From contig NZ_JAFA01000009.1 of assembly GCF_000519185.1 (NCBI RefSeq), positions 503 through 64,502 of the forward strand: 64,000 nt of DNA, in the 5' to 3' direction. The position numbers were made by a program, and so were the translations under genes. Shown in pieces: positions 8,948-16,986 of the stretch (positions are counted from its first letter, which is position 1; each line of letters begins with the position of its first letter). Source of the stretch: Paraburkholderia nodosa DSM 21604. GTDB taxonomy: Bacteria > Pseudomonadota > Gammaproteobacteria > Burkholderiales > Burkholderiaceae. A model generated the notes under the pieces. That model searched no databases. It was given only the letters and a program-made list of their open reading frames with translations, and was not told the DNA's origin.

Positions 8948-10429
8948 TCACTTGACGGGCGCTGCCGGCACGGCGGAACTCGAGGCCACGTTGGCGACAT
9001 CGACGTCGGGCCAGCCGCCGCCGATCGCCTTATAGAGGGTGACAGTGTCGCTCAGAATCAGCTCATGGTTGGCGAGAAGCGACTGTTCCGCATTCGCGAG
9101 CGAACGTTCGGACTCCAATACTTCGAGCTGCGACACGAGCCCTTCCTTCAACTGCGCCTCGACCTGCGCCGCGACGGTGCGCAGCCGCTCGTTCTGCTGC
9201 AGCAATTCGATGCGCTGCTTTTTATGCGCGTCGAGGTTCACGAGCGCGTTCTCGACTTCTTCGAACGCCGTGAACACCACCTGGCGATACTGCTCTTCGG
9301 CAACCTTGCCCTGGGCCTCGGTCGTCTTGATGTGGGCATGTACGCCGGGGTCGAACATCGGGAAGTCGATGCTCGGCATGAAGCTCAGCGTGAATACCTT
9401 GAACAGATCGGAGAGCGAGAACGCGGCTGTGCCGGCGCGGCCCGTGAGACTGATGGTCGGCAATTGCGCGAGCCGCGCGGAACCGACTTCATCATACGAT
9501 TCGAGAATGCGGTACTGCGCGGCCACCACGTCGGGGCGGCGCCCCAGCAACTGCGCGGGCAGGCCCATGGGCACATCCGGCAGCTTCACGCGCTCGCGCA
9601 ACTGGCCCAGCGGCATCCTGAACTCGCCCGCGGGCACGCCGACCAGCGTGGCAAGCGCGTTTTCGGCGGTATCGCGCTCACGGTGCAGTTCCAGCAGTTC
9701 GTTCGTCACGCCATTGACTTCCGCGCCCTGGCGCAGCACCTCGGTTTTCGGCGCGACACCGTTTGCGTACATCTGCTGGTAAATGGTGAGAATCTGCTTG
9801 TTCCGCTTCAGCGTGTCTTCCTCGTCGCGGATCTGATCGTCGAACTGGAGGATCTGGAAATAAGTGCTCGCCACATTCGCAACGAGCGTCAAATAGCCTG
9901 CACGCCAATCCGCTTCGCTAGCGTGATACTCGGCCTTTTGGGCCTGCACGCTTTTTTCGACTTTGCCCCAGATATCGATGTCCCAGTTGACCTGAGTGGC
10001 GACGTTATAGGTCTTCGAGAGCACTAGCCCCGTGCTCTTCTCATAATCGATACCCGCGCCCGCGTCGACCGTGGGAAGTGCACCGGCCTGCACTTCCCCG
10101 ATCTGCGCCCCGGCCACGCCAATGCGCGCCGCCAGTACCCGGATATCGATATTGCCCGCAATCGCCTTTTCTATGAGTGTATTCAGGTAGGGATCGTCGA
10201 ACTCTGTCCACCACTGCGGATTGACCGTATCGGCCGCGGAAAACGTGCGGCTCGTATGCGCCCAGGCGTCCTTCGCAGGCATGTCCGGGCGCCGGTACGC
10301 AGGCGTACTCAGATCCGTGCAGCCGCACAGCGCCACGGCACACAACCCAGCCGTTCCGACGAAGCGGGTCAGCCAGCGCGACGCGCCGCGGCCTGCGTGT
10401 GCGGCGGACGGCGAGAGCGGTGTGTTCAC
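8948..10429 (-). CDS. TolC/NodT-like outer-membrane efflux lipoprotein
   Basis: This 493-residue outer-membrane factor has the two repeated coiled-coil/beta segments of the TolC superfamily (for example VLAARIGVAGAQIGE and LESYDEVGSARLAQL). The GTG at 10429 is the best start: AAGGAG lies 6 bases upstream, and the resulting N-terminus is a signal sequence ending in a lipobox, LCGC, with lipid-accepting Cys37. An upstream in-frame ATG at 10540 would add 37 arginine-rich residues and destroy the signal peptide. It follows the peptide gene by 113 bases that contain a strong hairpin, and completes the type I secretion channel with the HlyD-like and ABC proteins. Confidence 0.92.
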   Translation of the reverse strand: MNTPLSPSAAHAGRGASRWLTRFVGTAGLCAVALCGCTDLSTPAYRRPDMPAKDAWAHTSRTFSAADTVNPQWWTEFDDPYLNTLIEKAIAGNIDIRVLAARIGVAGAQIGEVQAGALPTVDAGAGIDYEKSTGLVLSKTYNVATQVNWDIDIWGKVEKSVQAQKAEYHASEADWRAGYLTLVANVASTYFQILQFDDQIRDEEDTLKRNKQILTIYQQMYANGVAPKTEVLRQGAEVNGVTNELLELHRERDTAENALATLVGVPAGEFRMPLGQLRERVKLPDVPMGLPAQLLGRRPDVVAAQYRILESYDEVGSARLAQLPTISLTGRAGTAAFSLSDLFKVFTLSFMPSIDFPMFDPGVHAHIKTTEAQGKVAEEQYRQVVFTAFEEVENALVNLDAHKKQRIELLQQNERLRTVAAQVEAQLKEGLVSQLEVLESERSLANAEQSLLANHELILSDTVTLYKAIGGGWPDVDVANVASSSAVPAAPVK

Positions 10430-10504
10430 AATCGACTCCTTGAGCGGAAGGCGGCGAAGGACGCGACGAAGAAGCGGTGTGCAGCGGACGCGGTGGAGGG
10501 CGGC

Positions 10505-10531
10505 GCCGTGGAGGCGGGAAGCCTCCACGGC
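10505..10531 (-). terminator. Strong hairpin just after the peptide gene (partial terminator or mRNA stabiliser)
   Basis: Eleven perfectly paired bases (GCCGTGGAGGC and its complement) close a 5-base loop, starting 12 bases after the peptide stop codon. No T run follows, so it is not a classical terminator. It could attenuate read-through or protect the 3' end of the peptide mRNA so that more peptide than exporter is made. Confidence 0.55.
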
Positions 10532-10542
10532 TGGCAGCACGA

Positions 10543-10809
10543 TCAGAAGTTGATCGTGTTGTGAGCCGTCTGCACGGGGTTGACCGACGAATGGAGGTTG
10601 TTCACGAACGCCACGTCGTTGCCCGTGTTGCTCAGGATGGTGTTCGTCTGGCCGATCAGCTGCTCTGCGGTGAAGTTGGTGGAGTCGACCTTCACGCTCG
10701 GCGTCGGGTAGTAGACGGGCCAGAGGCCCAGGCCGCCGCGTACGGCGCTCATTTCACGGCGGTCGAGTTCTTGTGCGACGCTCAGGTCGGCGATCATCAG
10801 CTTGCTCAT
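10543..10809 (-). CDS. Double-glycine leader peptide precursor (probable exported substrate)
   Basis: An 88-residue protein starting at the ATG at 10809, which has GGAG 7 bases upstream. The first 26 residues form a typical C39 leader: LSVAQELDRREMSAVRGG, matching the LSxxELxxIxGG pattern, with cleavage expected after Gly26. The predicted 62-residue mature part begins LGLWPVYYPTP, is rich in Asn and Thr, has no cysteine and is not glycine-rich, so it resembles neither cysteine-rich lanthipeptides nor small pore-forming microcins. An in-frame extension to 10881 would overlap the promoter and lacks a leader. It is the first gene after a sigma-54-type promoter and precedes all the export genes. 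I do not recognise the mature peptide; antimicrobial, signalling and adhesive roles are all possible. Confidence 0.85.
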   Translation of the reverse strand: MSKLMIADLSVAQELDRREMSAVRGGLGLWPVYYPTPSVKVDSTNFTAEQLIGQTNTILSNTGNDVAFVNNLHSSVNPVQTAHNTINF

Positions 10810-10882
10810 GGCAGTTCTCCAGAAAAGGATGCAACACTGTTGGGGTTTTGAGCTGCAAGGTTGCGGGCTCAGGTCCAACAAG

Positions 10883-10897
10883 GCATGAGGCGTGCCA
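10883..10897 (-). promoter_or_regulatory. Sigma-54-type (-24/-12) promoter of the peptide-export operon
   Basis: The minus strand reads TGGCACGCCTCATGC, with GG at 10896-10895 and GC at 10884-10883, exactly 10 bases apart as sigma-54 requires; TGGCACG is the consensus -24 box. Transcription should start near 10871, leaving a leader of about 60 bases before the peptide ATG. The operon's own last gene encodes a sigma-54 activator, which strengthens the call. Confidence 0.78.
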
Positions 10898-11014
10898 TGT
10901 GCACGAGCGCGCGAGCGCGCCGCGGCACAACGCCCGTTGCATAAGGACTGTTCTGGAATTCCCGGAGCCTCACGCGCGGCGCGTGGCGCACGCGATCCGT
11001 GCGTTGTGATGGGC

Positions 11015-11050
11015 GCACGCCAACTCGTCGACCGGCTTATGTTGGCGTGC
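11015..11050. promoter_or_regulatory. Palindromic candidate enhancer site upstream of the sigma-54 promoter
   Basis: Perfect 10-bp arms GCACGCCAAC (11015-11024) and GTTGGCGTGC (11041-11050) are separated by 16 bases. The centre lies about 160 bases upstream of the predicted transcription start, the usual range for enhancer sites of sigma-54 activators. A smaller palindrome, CGCACG-5-CGTGCG, lies at 10987-11003. Binding by the activator encoded at 293-1612 is inferred. Confidence 0.6.
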
Positions 11051-11133
11051 TGCGAACAGGGATTTTCGGGGGGACGTGAAAGCGTCGCAAACGTTCGTCT
11101 ATCGCCGCGGCGTGCGCGACAGGATCGTATGGA

Positions 11134-11559
11134 TCACTTAACGTAGATGGTGATTTTCTTCGAGTACACCGGCGGGTTGTGCGGCACGTGGTGCGCGTCG
11201 CCCATCAGCAGCTGCAGCGTATGTTTGCCCGGCGGCAACTGAAGCGTGGTTTCGGTCTGGCCGGCGCCGAAGTGCAGGTGGTTGCGATCGGATGGAATGG
11301 GCTGATCCATCGGCGGCAAGTCCGTATCGACGAGCAGATGGTGGTGGCCCGTGTTGGGAAACTCGACTTCCGCAGGCGCCACGCCCATGTTGCGCAGCCC
11401 GAACCAGACGCGAAATGGCCGCCCGGCCGGCATGACCTGGCCGTCGTTGGGCCAGCCGATATAAACATGCGCGTTCGGGTCGGCCGGCGTCGTGCCTGCA
11501 TGCGCCGCACCGCCCGCGAGCAGCACGAGGCTGGCAGCAAAAACGAGGAACCTGTTCAT
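11134..11559 (-). CDS. DUF4399 periplasmic protein (copy 1)
   Basis: A 141-residue protein with a cleavable signal peptide (hydrophobic stretch FLVFAASLVLL, cleavage near AHA). The mature part matches DUF4399, a small beta-rich family, with the hallmark strings NTGHHHLLVDTD and PSDRNHLHFGAGQTE. The His-rich centre could bind metal, but the function is not known. I start at the ATG at 11559, with GGGAG 8 bases upstream; an alternative GTG is 9 bases earlier. The C-terminus (PVYSKKITIYVK) is nearly identical to that of the next gene, so the two are tandem duplicates. It lies upstream of the peptide operon on the same strand, with the sigma-54 promoter region between. Confidence 0.85.
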   Translation of the reverse strand: MNRFLVFAASLVLLAGGAAHAGTTPADPNAHVYIGWPNDGQVMPAGRPFRVWFGLRNMGVAPAEVEFPNTGHHHLLVDTDLPPMDQPIPSDRNHLHFGAGQTETTLQLPPGKHTLQLLMGDAHHVPHNPPVYSKKITIYVK

Positions 11560-11610
11560 GGCATGCACTCCCGCTTCTTTTGCGCTGCGGCTAAAGCCGG
11601 ATGTCCTTCG

Positions 11611-12036
11611 CTACTTGACGTTGACCGTGATCTTCTTGGAGTACACCGGCGGATCGTGCGGCACGTGGTTGTAGTCGCCCATCAGCAACTGCAGCGTGTG
11701 CTTGCCCGGCGGAAGCTCGATCCGGGCTTCCGTTTCGCCCGCGCCGAAATGCAAATGATTGCGATCCGACGGGATCGGCTGGTCGAGCGGTGGGAGGTCC
11801 GTGTCGATGAGCAAGTGATGATGGCCCGTGTTCGCCTTGTTGATCCCCTTGGGGCAGACGCCCATGTTGCGCAGCCCCATGCGCACCCAGAACTTGCCGG
11901 TGGGAATCGTCGCGCCGTCCGGCGGCCAGATGATGTAGACCTCCGCGCCGGGCGGCGACGGGGTGCGCTCGGCAAACGCGAGGCGCGGCATCAGGACGGC
12001 CGCTGCCAGGGCCAACAGGGTTGCTCTTCGTTGCAT
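11611..12036 (-). CDS. DUF4399 periplasmic protein (copy 2)
   Basis: A 141-residue paralogue of the preceding gene, with its own signal peptide (LLALAAAVLMPRLAFA) and the same DUF4399 core: NTGHHHLLIDTD, PIPSDRNHLHFGAG and LQLLMGDYNHVPH. The two proteins are about the same length and share most of their C-terminal two thirds, while the region around residues 55-65 differs (this copy has CPKGINKA). Only 51 bases separate the two genes, so they are probably cotranscribed, this one first. Function is unknown; export to the periplasm is well supported. Confidence 0.85.
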   Translation of the reverse strand: MQRRATLLALAAAVLMPRLAFAERTPSPPGAEVYIIWPPDGATIPTGKFWVRMGLRNMGVCPKGINKANTGHHHLLIDTDLPPLDQPIPSDRNHLHFGAGETEARIELPPGKHTLQLLMGDYNHVPHDPPVYSKKITVNVK

Positions 12037-12338
12037 CTTTATGCTCCTCGTTCGGCAGACGGCGCGCGGCTTTGGAGTTCGGTGCGTGTTCTACAGCTTA
12101 GGACGGATTCAAGCGGATGGAGATAAATCGGCGCGGCGCGCGCGGGTGCCACCCAGTTACTGCATCGCCCGGCGTGCGTGCTATTTTGTAGTTGTGCGCA
12201 GGCAGTGCCTGTGCCGGCGGCGGCCCGCGTTTCGCGCGAGCGCGGCCGGCGACTGCCGCGGGGTAGCGCACCGTCGGCATTGAAAGGCGATGACGCCTGG
12301 GTATGCACCCGGGTTGGCACCTGATAGGGAGAACGAAC
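12037..12338. other. Intergenic region between divergent genes, no gene seen
   Basis: About 300 bases separate the DUF4399 pair (minus) from the SUMF1-domain gene (plus). Promoters for both directions must lie here, but I find no convincing -35/-10 pair, terminator or repeat. GC-rich short inverted motifs (GGCGCGGCGCGCGC) are present and unremarkable. Confidence 0.5.
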
Positions 12339-13700
12339 ATGTGGCGGCTAGTGTTGCCTGTGTGCCTCTTGATCTCGCTAGGCCTGACCTCGACGCTACG
12401 CTCGGCTGCGCCGGCGGCGCATGACCGCTCGACTCCGGCACGCGAGCAGCCGCGTCTCGAGCCGCAAGACCCTGGTGGGTACGCAAGCGCCCACGCCGCG
12501 CTTGAGCGGGTCGCCGCGGCCAGCGCAGCGCGGCAACGCTATGGCGTCGCGATCGTGCGAGTCGGCCTGATGCCGAAAGACACCTCCCAGGAATACGAAA
12601 TCACGTTCTGGAATTCGATCAAGGACAGTCAATACGCCAGCGACTACGAGGCGTATCTCAAGGCCTATCCGAATGGACGCTTCGCGCCGCTCGCGCAGGC
12701 TCGCCTGACGCGTTTGCGTGCGGAGGCATCGAAACCGGCTGCAGCGTCCGCCGCGCCCGCTACGCCCACCCTGCACCCGGCTAGCAGCCCCGCTGCCGCC
12801 GCGCCGGCACCGGCGCCTCAGGCAAAGACTCCGCCTCCCCCGGCCGCCCCGTCGCCCGCGCCGCCACCCGCTCAGACCAAGGCAGCGCCCGCCTCCGCGC
12901 CTCCCGCCGCGGCCACGGCAGCGGCGACGGCCGCAGCAGCAGCGATTGCTGCGAAGGCCAACCCGGCCATTTCGAAGCCGGGTCCGCACGACATTCAGGA
13001 CTGCCCATCTTGCCCGGTGCTGGTCGCGGTGACGCCAGGCAACTTCACCATGGGCATCGACACCGACGATGCATCGGAGCGGCCCGCGCACCACGTGACG
13101 ATCAGCCATAGCTATGCGCTCGCGAAGTATGCGGTGACGGTGGCGCAGTGGAACGCGTGTGTCGCCGCGAGCGCCTGCCCGCGCCTGTCGAACGAGAACA
13201 ACGCCTCGCCGAACGCCCCCGTACGCGACCTGAGCTGGGACGACGCGCAGCAGTACGTGAAATGGCTTTCGAAGGTGAGCGGCAAACCCTATCGCCTGCC
13301 GACGGAGGCGGAATGGGAATATGCCGCGCGCGCCGGCACCGAAACGCGCTACTGGTGGGGCAACGACATGCGCAAGGGCACGGCGAACTGCAAGGACTGT
13401 GGGCCGCCGTGGCACGTCGAGGCGCCCGACGACGTCGGCTCTTTTCCCGCCAACGCGTTTGGCTTCTACGACATGGCCGGCGGCGTTTGGGAATGGGTCA
13501 GCGACTGCTGGCACAACTCGTACAAGAACGCGCCGAACGATGGCCACTCATGGGACGAGCCCAACTGCCAGACGCGCGTGATCCGCGGCGGATCGTGGCG
13601 CGACGGCGCGGGCTATATGCTCGCCGCCACGCGCTTCAAATACGACAGCAGCGTACGCTACGAAGCCAATGGATTTCGCGTAGCGCGCGACATGAAATAA
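12339..13700 (+). CDS. SUMF1/FGE-sulfatase-fold protein, exported, with Pro/Ala linker
   Basis: A 453-residue protein starting at the ATG at 12339, preceded by AGGGAG 7 bases away. It has a signal peptide or membrane anchor ([13 protein letters not shown]), a region of about 80 residues, a Pro/Ala-rich linker of about 90 residues, and a C-terminal SUMF1 domain (about 215-453) with the family patterns [30 protein letters not shown] and RVIRGGSW. After RGGSW the sequence continues RDGAGYM, so the copper-binding cysteines of true formylglycine-generating enzymes are missing. It is therefore probably a binding or structural relative, not a sulfatase activator. It heads a plus-strand run with the molybdenum hydroxylase genes, 36 bases before the next gene. 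Confidence 0.85.
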   Translation: MWRLVLPVCLLISLGLTSTLRSAAPAAHDRSTPAREQPRLEPQDPGGYASAHAALERVAAASAARQRYGVAIVRVGLMPKDTSQEYEITFWNSIKDSQYASDYEAYLKAYPNGRFAPLAQARLTRLRAEASKPAAASAAPATPTLHPASSPAAAAPAPAPQAKTPPPPAAPSPAPPPAQTKAAPASAPPAAATAAATAAAAAIAAKANPAISKPGPHDIQDCPSCPVLVAVTPGNFTMGIDTDDASERPAHHVTISHSYALAKYAVTVAQWNACVAASACPRLSNENNASPNAPVRDLSWDDAQQYVKWLSKVSGKPYRLPTEAEWEYAARAGTETRYWWGNDMRKGTANCKDCGPPWHVEAPDDVGSFPANAFGFYDMAGGVWEWVSDCWHNSYKNAPNDGHSWDEPNCQTRVIRGGSWRDGAGYMLAATRFKYDSSVRYEANGFRVARDMK

Positions 13701-13736
13701 CGCAGACTACGCTGCGGGTCTCGCCTGGAGACGCAC

Positions 13737-16466
13737 ATGGCTTGCGATGTTCCGATTACTCGCCGGACATTCCTCAAGGCCATGGGGAGCGGCGCGGTCA
13801 CGATGTCGGTCAGCTCCATCACCGCATTCGCGGCCGCGAGCCCAGCCGCACTCGCCGCGACGAACGCCCATTCCGCGCCACAGGCACCGAACGGCGCCCC
13901 CGACTGGGCGCCGGAACCTGGCAAGGCGCGCTGGCGCATCGAGGGCGTGAGCAAGGTCACGGGCGCGAAGATCTACGCGCGCGATTACAAGGCGCGCGAC
14001 TTCGACGGCTGGCCGAAAGAAGAAAATTGGCTATACGCCCTGAGATGCAATTGCGTCGACAAGAATTTCGAAGACTTCGACCTGAGCGTATTGCCGCATG
14101 ACCTTCGCCCCATCGCCGTGGTATCCAACCAGACGTTGAATGACAATCGCATCTACCTCGCTGCCGAAAAGGATCCGGTAGCTAGCGAAGATATCTATCT
14201 TTTCGCGCAGAAGGGCAAACCCGCTAATTGCTACGGTCAGCCCGTCGCCTTGTTGATCTTCGAAGATTTCGATACGTATCGCCACGCAAAGAAACTGCTC
14301 GATTTCAACGAGTCGGTGATCCGTTACGGAGCAACGGTGCCGCAAAGCACCACGACCACCTTGTATCCATCCGCATCGAAGCTTTATGTGCGCGACGACG
14401 CGAAGTCGTTTTCGAACCTCCAGAGCAGCGGCCACGCCGATACGACATTCACCGCCAAATGCAACAGCATAGGTAAAGGCATTCTCAGTCTGGCCAGCGC
14501 CAAGGTCGACAGCAAGGCCTGGCACCAGTTCGATGGCGCCTTCAAAACGCCCGCAATCGATCCCGTCTTCATGGAGCCGGAGTCGGGACTGGCGTGGTTT
14601 CAGGGGGATTCCGGTTGTCTGAACCTGGTGCTCGGCACACAATCGCCGCGCGGCGACTGCCTGGCCGCATGTAAGGTGTTCAAGGACAGCAATATCAACG
14701 TCAAGCACGTTCACGTGATCAGCTGCTACCCAGGCGGCGGATTCGGCGGCCGCGACGAATCGTATTTTCCCGTTTATCTCGCGCTCGCCGCGCCCTTCGC
14801 GAAGGGGGCGTTGCGCTGGCAGCAGTCGCGCCCTGAACAGTTCCAGGTCGGTTTGAAACGCGCGGAAACGGATTTCACGGAGTCCATCTGGCTCGACGAT
14901 AGCGGCAGGCTCCAGGCGCTCGTCAGTTCCTTCAGCTTCAATGGCGGCGCCAAGGAAAATCTCACAGGCCCCGTTGGCGACCTTGCCGCCATGAGCGCCA
15001 TGAGCTGCTACGACATTCCGCGCGCCATTGCGCAAAGCTCCGTGAGTTATACGCCCGCGTTGTTCGGCGGCTCGCAGCGCGGCTTCGGCGGTCCCCAGGC
15101 TTATCTCGCCATCGAAACGCTCATGGACGAGGCCGCCCAGGCGCTGCATAAAAGTCCATTCGACATCCGGCACACCAACCTGCTGAGCAAGCAGCACGGC
15201 AAAACGCTCACTGGCGCACCGATTCTGTTCCATCTGCAACTCGCCGACCTGCTGAACCAGCTTGAAGCGCACGAGCTATGGCGCAACAGGGAAAGCGTGC
15301 GCGCACAACGCCGCGCGCTCGGGTTGCGATATGGCGTCGGGCTCGCCATGGCAAATCAGGCATACGGTACCGGCAAGGACGCCGTATTCGCGATGGTGCA
15401 GATTGAGCCGAACGCGGGCCTGCATGTACTCACGCATTACACGGACATGGGCAATGGCGCGGCGACCACGTTGGCCCTCGCGCCTGCCGCGTGCCTTGGG
15501 CAGAACGCGCAGAAAATCACCATGAACGAAGTCGAGGCGTTTCAGATTCCAGATTTCGATTACACCAAGCTGGGCATCCTGGGCAAGACCGGAAGTAAAG
15601 CGATCTCGGCCCCCTTTGGTTCTTCGAGCGCCTGCCTCGGTGCGTTCCATCACTTTCAGGCCGTAGACCGCGCGGCAATGGTGTTGATGTTGCAAAGCGT
15701 GCTGCCTGCCGCACGCGCAATATGGCGCAACCCGCACATCGCGCGGCAAGACCTCAAGTGGACAAACGGAAAGCTGACCGCCGCGGGTCGGGAGCCAATT
15801 GGCTGGCCTGCGTTGCTCGACGAGATCAACCGCCGGCAGTTGCCTACCGTGGCCGCCGCTCACGTCACCTATGCGGGTGGGTTCTGGAAAAGCACGTACA
15901 CGTTCGCGTCGGGCTCCTTCGAGATGGACTGCGACTTCATAGCCGTTGGCACCGATACGCACAATCTCAAGAGCTTGCCTCAAGGCAAGTTGCTGCCGCC
16001 AACCGATACGTTCAATTTCGGGCGCACGAACTATGCGCCTTCGGCAGCGCTTGTCGCGGTGTCCGTGAGCCCCGAAAGCGGCCACGTGAAGGTCGAACAT
16101 GTCGTCACGACGCTCAGCGCCGGCCGCCTCATTTGCCCCGAGATCGTACAAGGCCAGTCGCAAGGCGCAGTGGCCATGGCGATGAGCAATGTGTTGAGCG
16201 AGTCGTGTCCGCTGGACAATCACGGCCCCGGCAACGGCGAGTGGAATCTCGACCGCTACCTCATCACGCGTATGACCGACGTCCCACGGCAGGAACTGAT
16301 CGCGCTGCCGCCGCCGGATGGAGACCATCACAGCGCGCGCGGCATCGGCGAGGCCGTGATGTGCCCCATTGCGCCGGCGCTGCTGAACGCGCTGGCCATG
16401 GCAACCGGGCATCGCTTCCGGGAAACCCCCGTCACGCCCGACAAGATACGCGAGGCCCTGAAGTGA
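13737..16466 (+). CDS. Molybdenum hydroxylase large subunit (xanthine/aldehyde dehydrogenase family)
   Basis: A 909-residue molybdopterin-binding subunit that begins with a twin-arginine signal (TRRTFLKAMG), so the enzyme should be periplasmic. It shows the pterin-contacting loops GGGFGGRDE (about 326-334) and GGSQRGFGG, and the conserved glutamate of the family in RGIGEAVMCP near the C-terminus. Large subunits of isoquinoline 1-oxidoreductase and other Tat-exported aldehyde dehydrogenases have this layout. The substrate cannot be inferred. The gene overlaps the 2Fe-2S subunit by 4 bases, and a cytochrome-like gene follows, giving a plausible electron path from molybdenum to 2Fe-2S to haem. 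There is no FAD subunit, as expected when a cytochrome takes the electrons. Confidence 0.92.
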   Translation: MACDVPITRRTFLKAMGSGAVTMSVSSITAFAAASPAALAATNAHSAPQAPNGAPDWAPEPGKARWRIEGVSKVTGAKIYARDYKARDFDGWPKEENWLYALRCNCVDKNFEDFDLSVLPHDLRPIAVVSNQTLNDNRIYLAAEKDPVASEDIYLFAQKGKPANCYGQPVALLIFEDFDTYRHAKKLLDFNESVIRYGATVPQSTTTTLYPSASKLYVRDDAKSFSNLQSSGHADTTFTAKCNSIGKGILSLASAKVDSKAWHQFDGAFKTPAIDPVFMEPESGLAWFQGDSGCLNLVLGTQSPRGDCLAACKVFKDSNINVKHVHVISCYPGGGFGGRDESYFPVYLALAAPFAKGALRWQQSRPEQFQVGLKRAETDFTESIWLDDSGRLQALVSSFSFNGGAKENLTGPVGDLAAMSAMSCYDIPRAIAQSSVSYTPALFGGSQRGFGGPQAYLAIETLMDEAAQALHKSPFDIRHTNLLSKQHGKTLTGAPILFHLQLADLLNQLEAHELWRNRESVRAQRRALGLRYGVGLAMANQAYGTGKDAVFAMVQIEPNAGLHVLTHYTDMGNGAATTLALAPAACLGQNAQKITMNEVEAFQIPDFDYTKLGILGKTGSKAISAPFGSSSACLGAFHHFQAVDRAAMVLMLQSVLPAARAIWRNPHIARQDLKWTNGKLTAAGREPIGWPALLDEINRRQLPTVAAAHVTYAGGFWKSTYTFASGSFEMDCDFIAVGTDTHNLKSLPQGKLLPPTDTFNFGRTNYAPSAALVAVSVSPESGHVKVEHVVTTLSAGRLICPEIVQGQSQGAVAMAMSNVLSESCPLDNHGPGNGEWNLDRYLITRMTDVPRQELIALPPPDGDHHSARGIGEAVMCPIAPALLNALAMATGHRFRETPVTPDKIREALK

Positions 16467-16984
16467 GCGAAGCCGACGTCAAGATTCACGTGAACGGACA
16501 CGCAGTCACGGTACCGGCCGCCGATACCGACATGAGCCTCGCCGAATATCTTCACGAGCGAATGGACCTGACGGGGACCAAGGTGTGCTGCGGCATTGGC
16601 GCATGCCGCGCGTGTACCGTGGGCCTGCGCAGCAGCCGCGACGCGCTGATGGAAAAGACCCTGGCGTGCGTCACACCCGTGAGCGCGGTCGCGAATCAGC
16701 ATGTCTTTACCGTGGAGAGCCTCGCGGACGGCAACAGGCTTTCGCCGCTGCAGCAGACTTTCCTCGAGTCTTTCGCGTTTCAGTGCGGGTACTGCACGCC
16801 GGGCTTTCTGATGGCGGCGACCGCCATGCTCGAACATTTGAAGGCGTACCGTATCGGCGCAGACCAGCTCGACGCGGAAATCGACACCTGGGTGGGGGGA
16901 AATCTGTGCCGATGCACAGGCTACGTGAAGTATCGCGAAGCGATTCGCAAAGTCGCGCAAATGCAGATGAAAAGCGGAGGATGA
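16463..16984 (+). CDS. 2Fe-2S small subunit of the molybdenum hydroxylase
   Basis: A 173-residue iron-sulfur protein with a GTG start that overlaps the large-subunit stop (GTGA). The N-terminal plant-ferredoxin-type cluster is bound by CCGIGACRAC and a later Cys in LACV; the C-terminal helical domain binds the second cluster with CGYCTPG and CRCTGY. All eight cysteines of the family are present. It has no signal peptide and is presumably carried out by the Tat signal of its partner. It passes electrons from the molybdenum site onward, probably to the CxxCH protein encoded next. Confidence 0.93.
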   Translation: MSEADVKIHVNGHAVTVPAADTDMSLAEYLHERMDLTGTKVCCGIGACRACTVGLRSSRDALMEKTLACVTPVSAVANQHVFTVESLADGNRLSPLQQTFLESFAFQCGYCTPGFLMAATAMLEHLKAYRIGADQLDAEIDTWVGGNLCRCTGYVKYREAIRKVAQMQMKSGG

Positions 16985-16986
16985 CC

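Noticed and set aside
11134..12036. DUF4399 genes as part of the peptide export system
   Set aside because: They lie upstream of the sigma-54 promoter with their own signal peptides and no functional link is visible; adjacency alone is weak.
12339..13700. True sulfatase-activating enzyme
   Set aside because: No sulfatase gene is near and the catalytic cysteines after RGGS are absent.
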